A stretch of 23,589 bases of DNA from the NCBI GenBank assembly GCA_045615765.1, contig JAZLFM010000015.1, forward strand, positions 1 through 23,589, in the 5' to 3' direction. Below, one piece after another: positions 23,068-23,589 of the stretch (positions are counted from its first letter, which is position 1; the number at the start of each line of letters is the position of its first letter). The position numbers were made by a program, and so were the translations under genes. The DNA is from UBA1715 sp045615765. Lineage in GTDB: Bacteria > Bacteroidota > Bacteroidia > Bacteroidales > UBA1715. The notes below the pieces were generated by a model. The model was not told the origin of the DNA. It made no database searches and saw only the letters and a list, made by a program, of their open reading frames with translations.

Positions 23068-23589
23068 CTATCGTACCAATGTCACGCTACCGAATTTTGT
23101 CTTCTTGCCGTTTCCATTGTCGAAGCCTTCCCAAATTTGTCCGTCTAGGAATGTTGCCTCCATCTTCCAGATATATACATCGGACTTCATCATCTTACCG
23201 TCGTACATACCGTCCCATTTTCCTACGAACTTACCGTCTTCAACTTCATCCGAGTACCATAGCAAGTTACCGCACTTGTCGTATACCGAGATTTCACAAG
23301 TCTTCAAGTTGTAGCCTTTTGGTTGGAAGGTTCTTACACTGTGTGCTGGGTTCGTTGGAGAAAATGCGTTCGGAACATACAACGATGATGTCAAGTTCAC
23401 GAAGATACATTCTCTGTATTTTTCCTTACAACCGAATGAGTTCGTCACCGTCAAGATTGGACAGTTGTAACCATATACATAGTCGCCCTCGCGGATTGCT
23501 ATATGGCGTTGGTTGTATGGTACTTCCAAATCTATGTCCGCATCGTTTTCTCCGATATGGCCGAAGTTCCATGCTATCGAGTAAGTAAC
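23068..23589 (-). CDS. T9SS type B (gliding-type C-terminal domain) surface protein, 5' end outside window
   Basis: An open frame enters from the right edge and ends with TAG at 23068, giving 173 visible residues. The first residues (YSIAWNFG) look like the end of a PKD-type domain (normally WNFGDG). The rest is the gliding motility-associated C-terminal domain used as a type B T9SS sorting signal. LYVPNAFSPTNP is followed by FQPKGYNLKTCEISVYDKCGNLLW, then GKWDGMYDGKMMKSDVYIWKMEATFLDG and the closing KKTKFGSVTLVR. The protein is therefore exported across the outer membrane and probably large and adhesin-like. Its codons look richer in C and G at third positions than those of neighbouring genes. 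It is unrelated to the downstream exporter, which lies beyond a strong terminator. Confidence 0.9.
   Translation of the reverse strand, partial: VTYSIAWNFGHIGENDADIDLEVPYNQRHIAIREGDYVYGYNCPILTVTNSFGCKEKYRECIFVNLTSSLYVPNAFSPTNPAHSVRTFQPKGYNLKTCEISVYDKCGNLLWYSDEVEDGKFVGKWDGMYDGKMMKSDVYIWKMEATFLDGQIWEGFDNGNGKKTKFGSVTLVR

Noticed and set aside
22890..23588. Long plus-strand ORF (232 codons) at the right edge
   Set aside because: It is Ser/Arg-rich and antisense to the T9SS type B domain and the start of the exporter gene, and it runs through the terminator; it is a shadow of the real minus-strand frames.

Overview
The window looks like a chromosomal segment of a Bacteroidota (Bacteroidales-type) bacterium. 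It is AT-rich. Promoter-like boxes fit TAnnTTTG and most start codons have A-rich leaders rather than strong Shine-Dalgarno sites. Lineage-typical proteins are present: a TonB-dependent receptor with its DUF4249 lipoprotein partner, DUF3127, and two type IX secretion C-terminal domains (one type A, one gliding-type/type B). No rRNA, tRNA, CRISPR array, integrase or transposase is visible, and no gene-free stretch exceeds 300 bp.

Layout. (1) 1-1220, minus: the first ~406 codons of a large, Lys/Asn-rich protein of unknown function that runs off the left edge. (2) 1398-8593, plus: a tightly packed run of eight genes. These are an AmgK-like sugar kinase, a stand-alone RapZ C-terminal domain, a secreted SpoIID/LytB protein, a deoxynucleoside kinase, a Wzz-like chain-length protein, an O-antigen ligase/polymerase, ComB, and a tandem DUF3127 protein with an SSB-like tail; a clear terminator follows. 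Most of them concern peptidoglycan amino sugars and surface polysaccharide. (3) 8844-13124, minus: an accessory defence module. It has a DUF1016/YhcG PD-(D/E)xK nuclease, an intergenic element with a long nested inverted repeat, and a BcgI-like pair made of a fused nuclease-methyltransferase and a two-TRD specificity subunit. (4) 13123-14812, minus: a CysK-like PLP enzyme behind HisA. (5) 14856-17501, minus: a secreted sialate O-acetylesterase with Ig-like, carbohydrate-binding-like and T9SS sorting domains. (6) 17582-17926, plus: a small MerR regulator with terminator. (7) 18006-22939, minus: an operon-like run of an ABC-2 polysaccharide exporter permease, a tiny His/Cys-bearing lipoprotein, a SAM methyltransferase, a TonB receptor and a DUF4249 lipoprotein. 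(8) 23068-23589, minus: the C-terminal end of a T9SS type B surface protein.

The most interesting part is region 3. A 41-nt imperfect repeat occurs once on each side of the DUF1016 gene. The nested inverted repeat (11846-11958), with a neighbouring hairpin (11811-11848), fills the gap before the restriction-modification gene. The specificity gene contains a perfect 26-bp in-frame direct repeat that could let it collapse to a half-size, single-TRD subunit. Whether this is a new system or a known type of R-M locus with a local repeat family cannot be decided without database searches.
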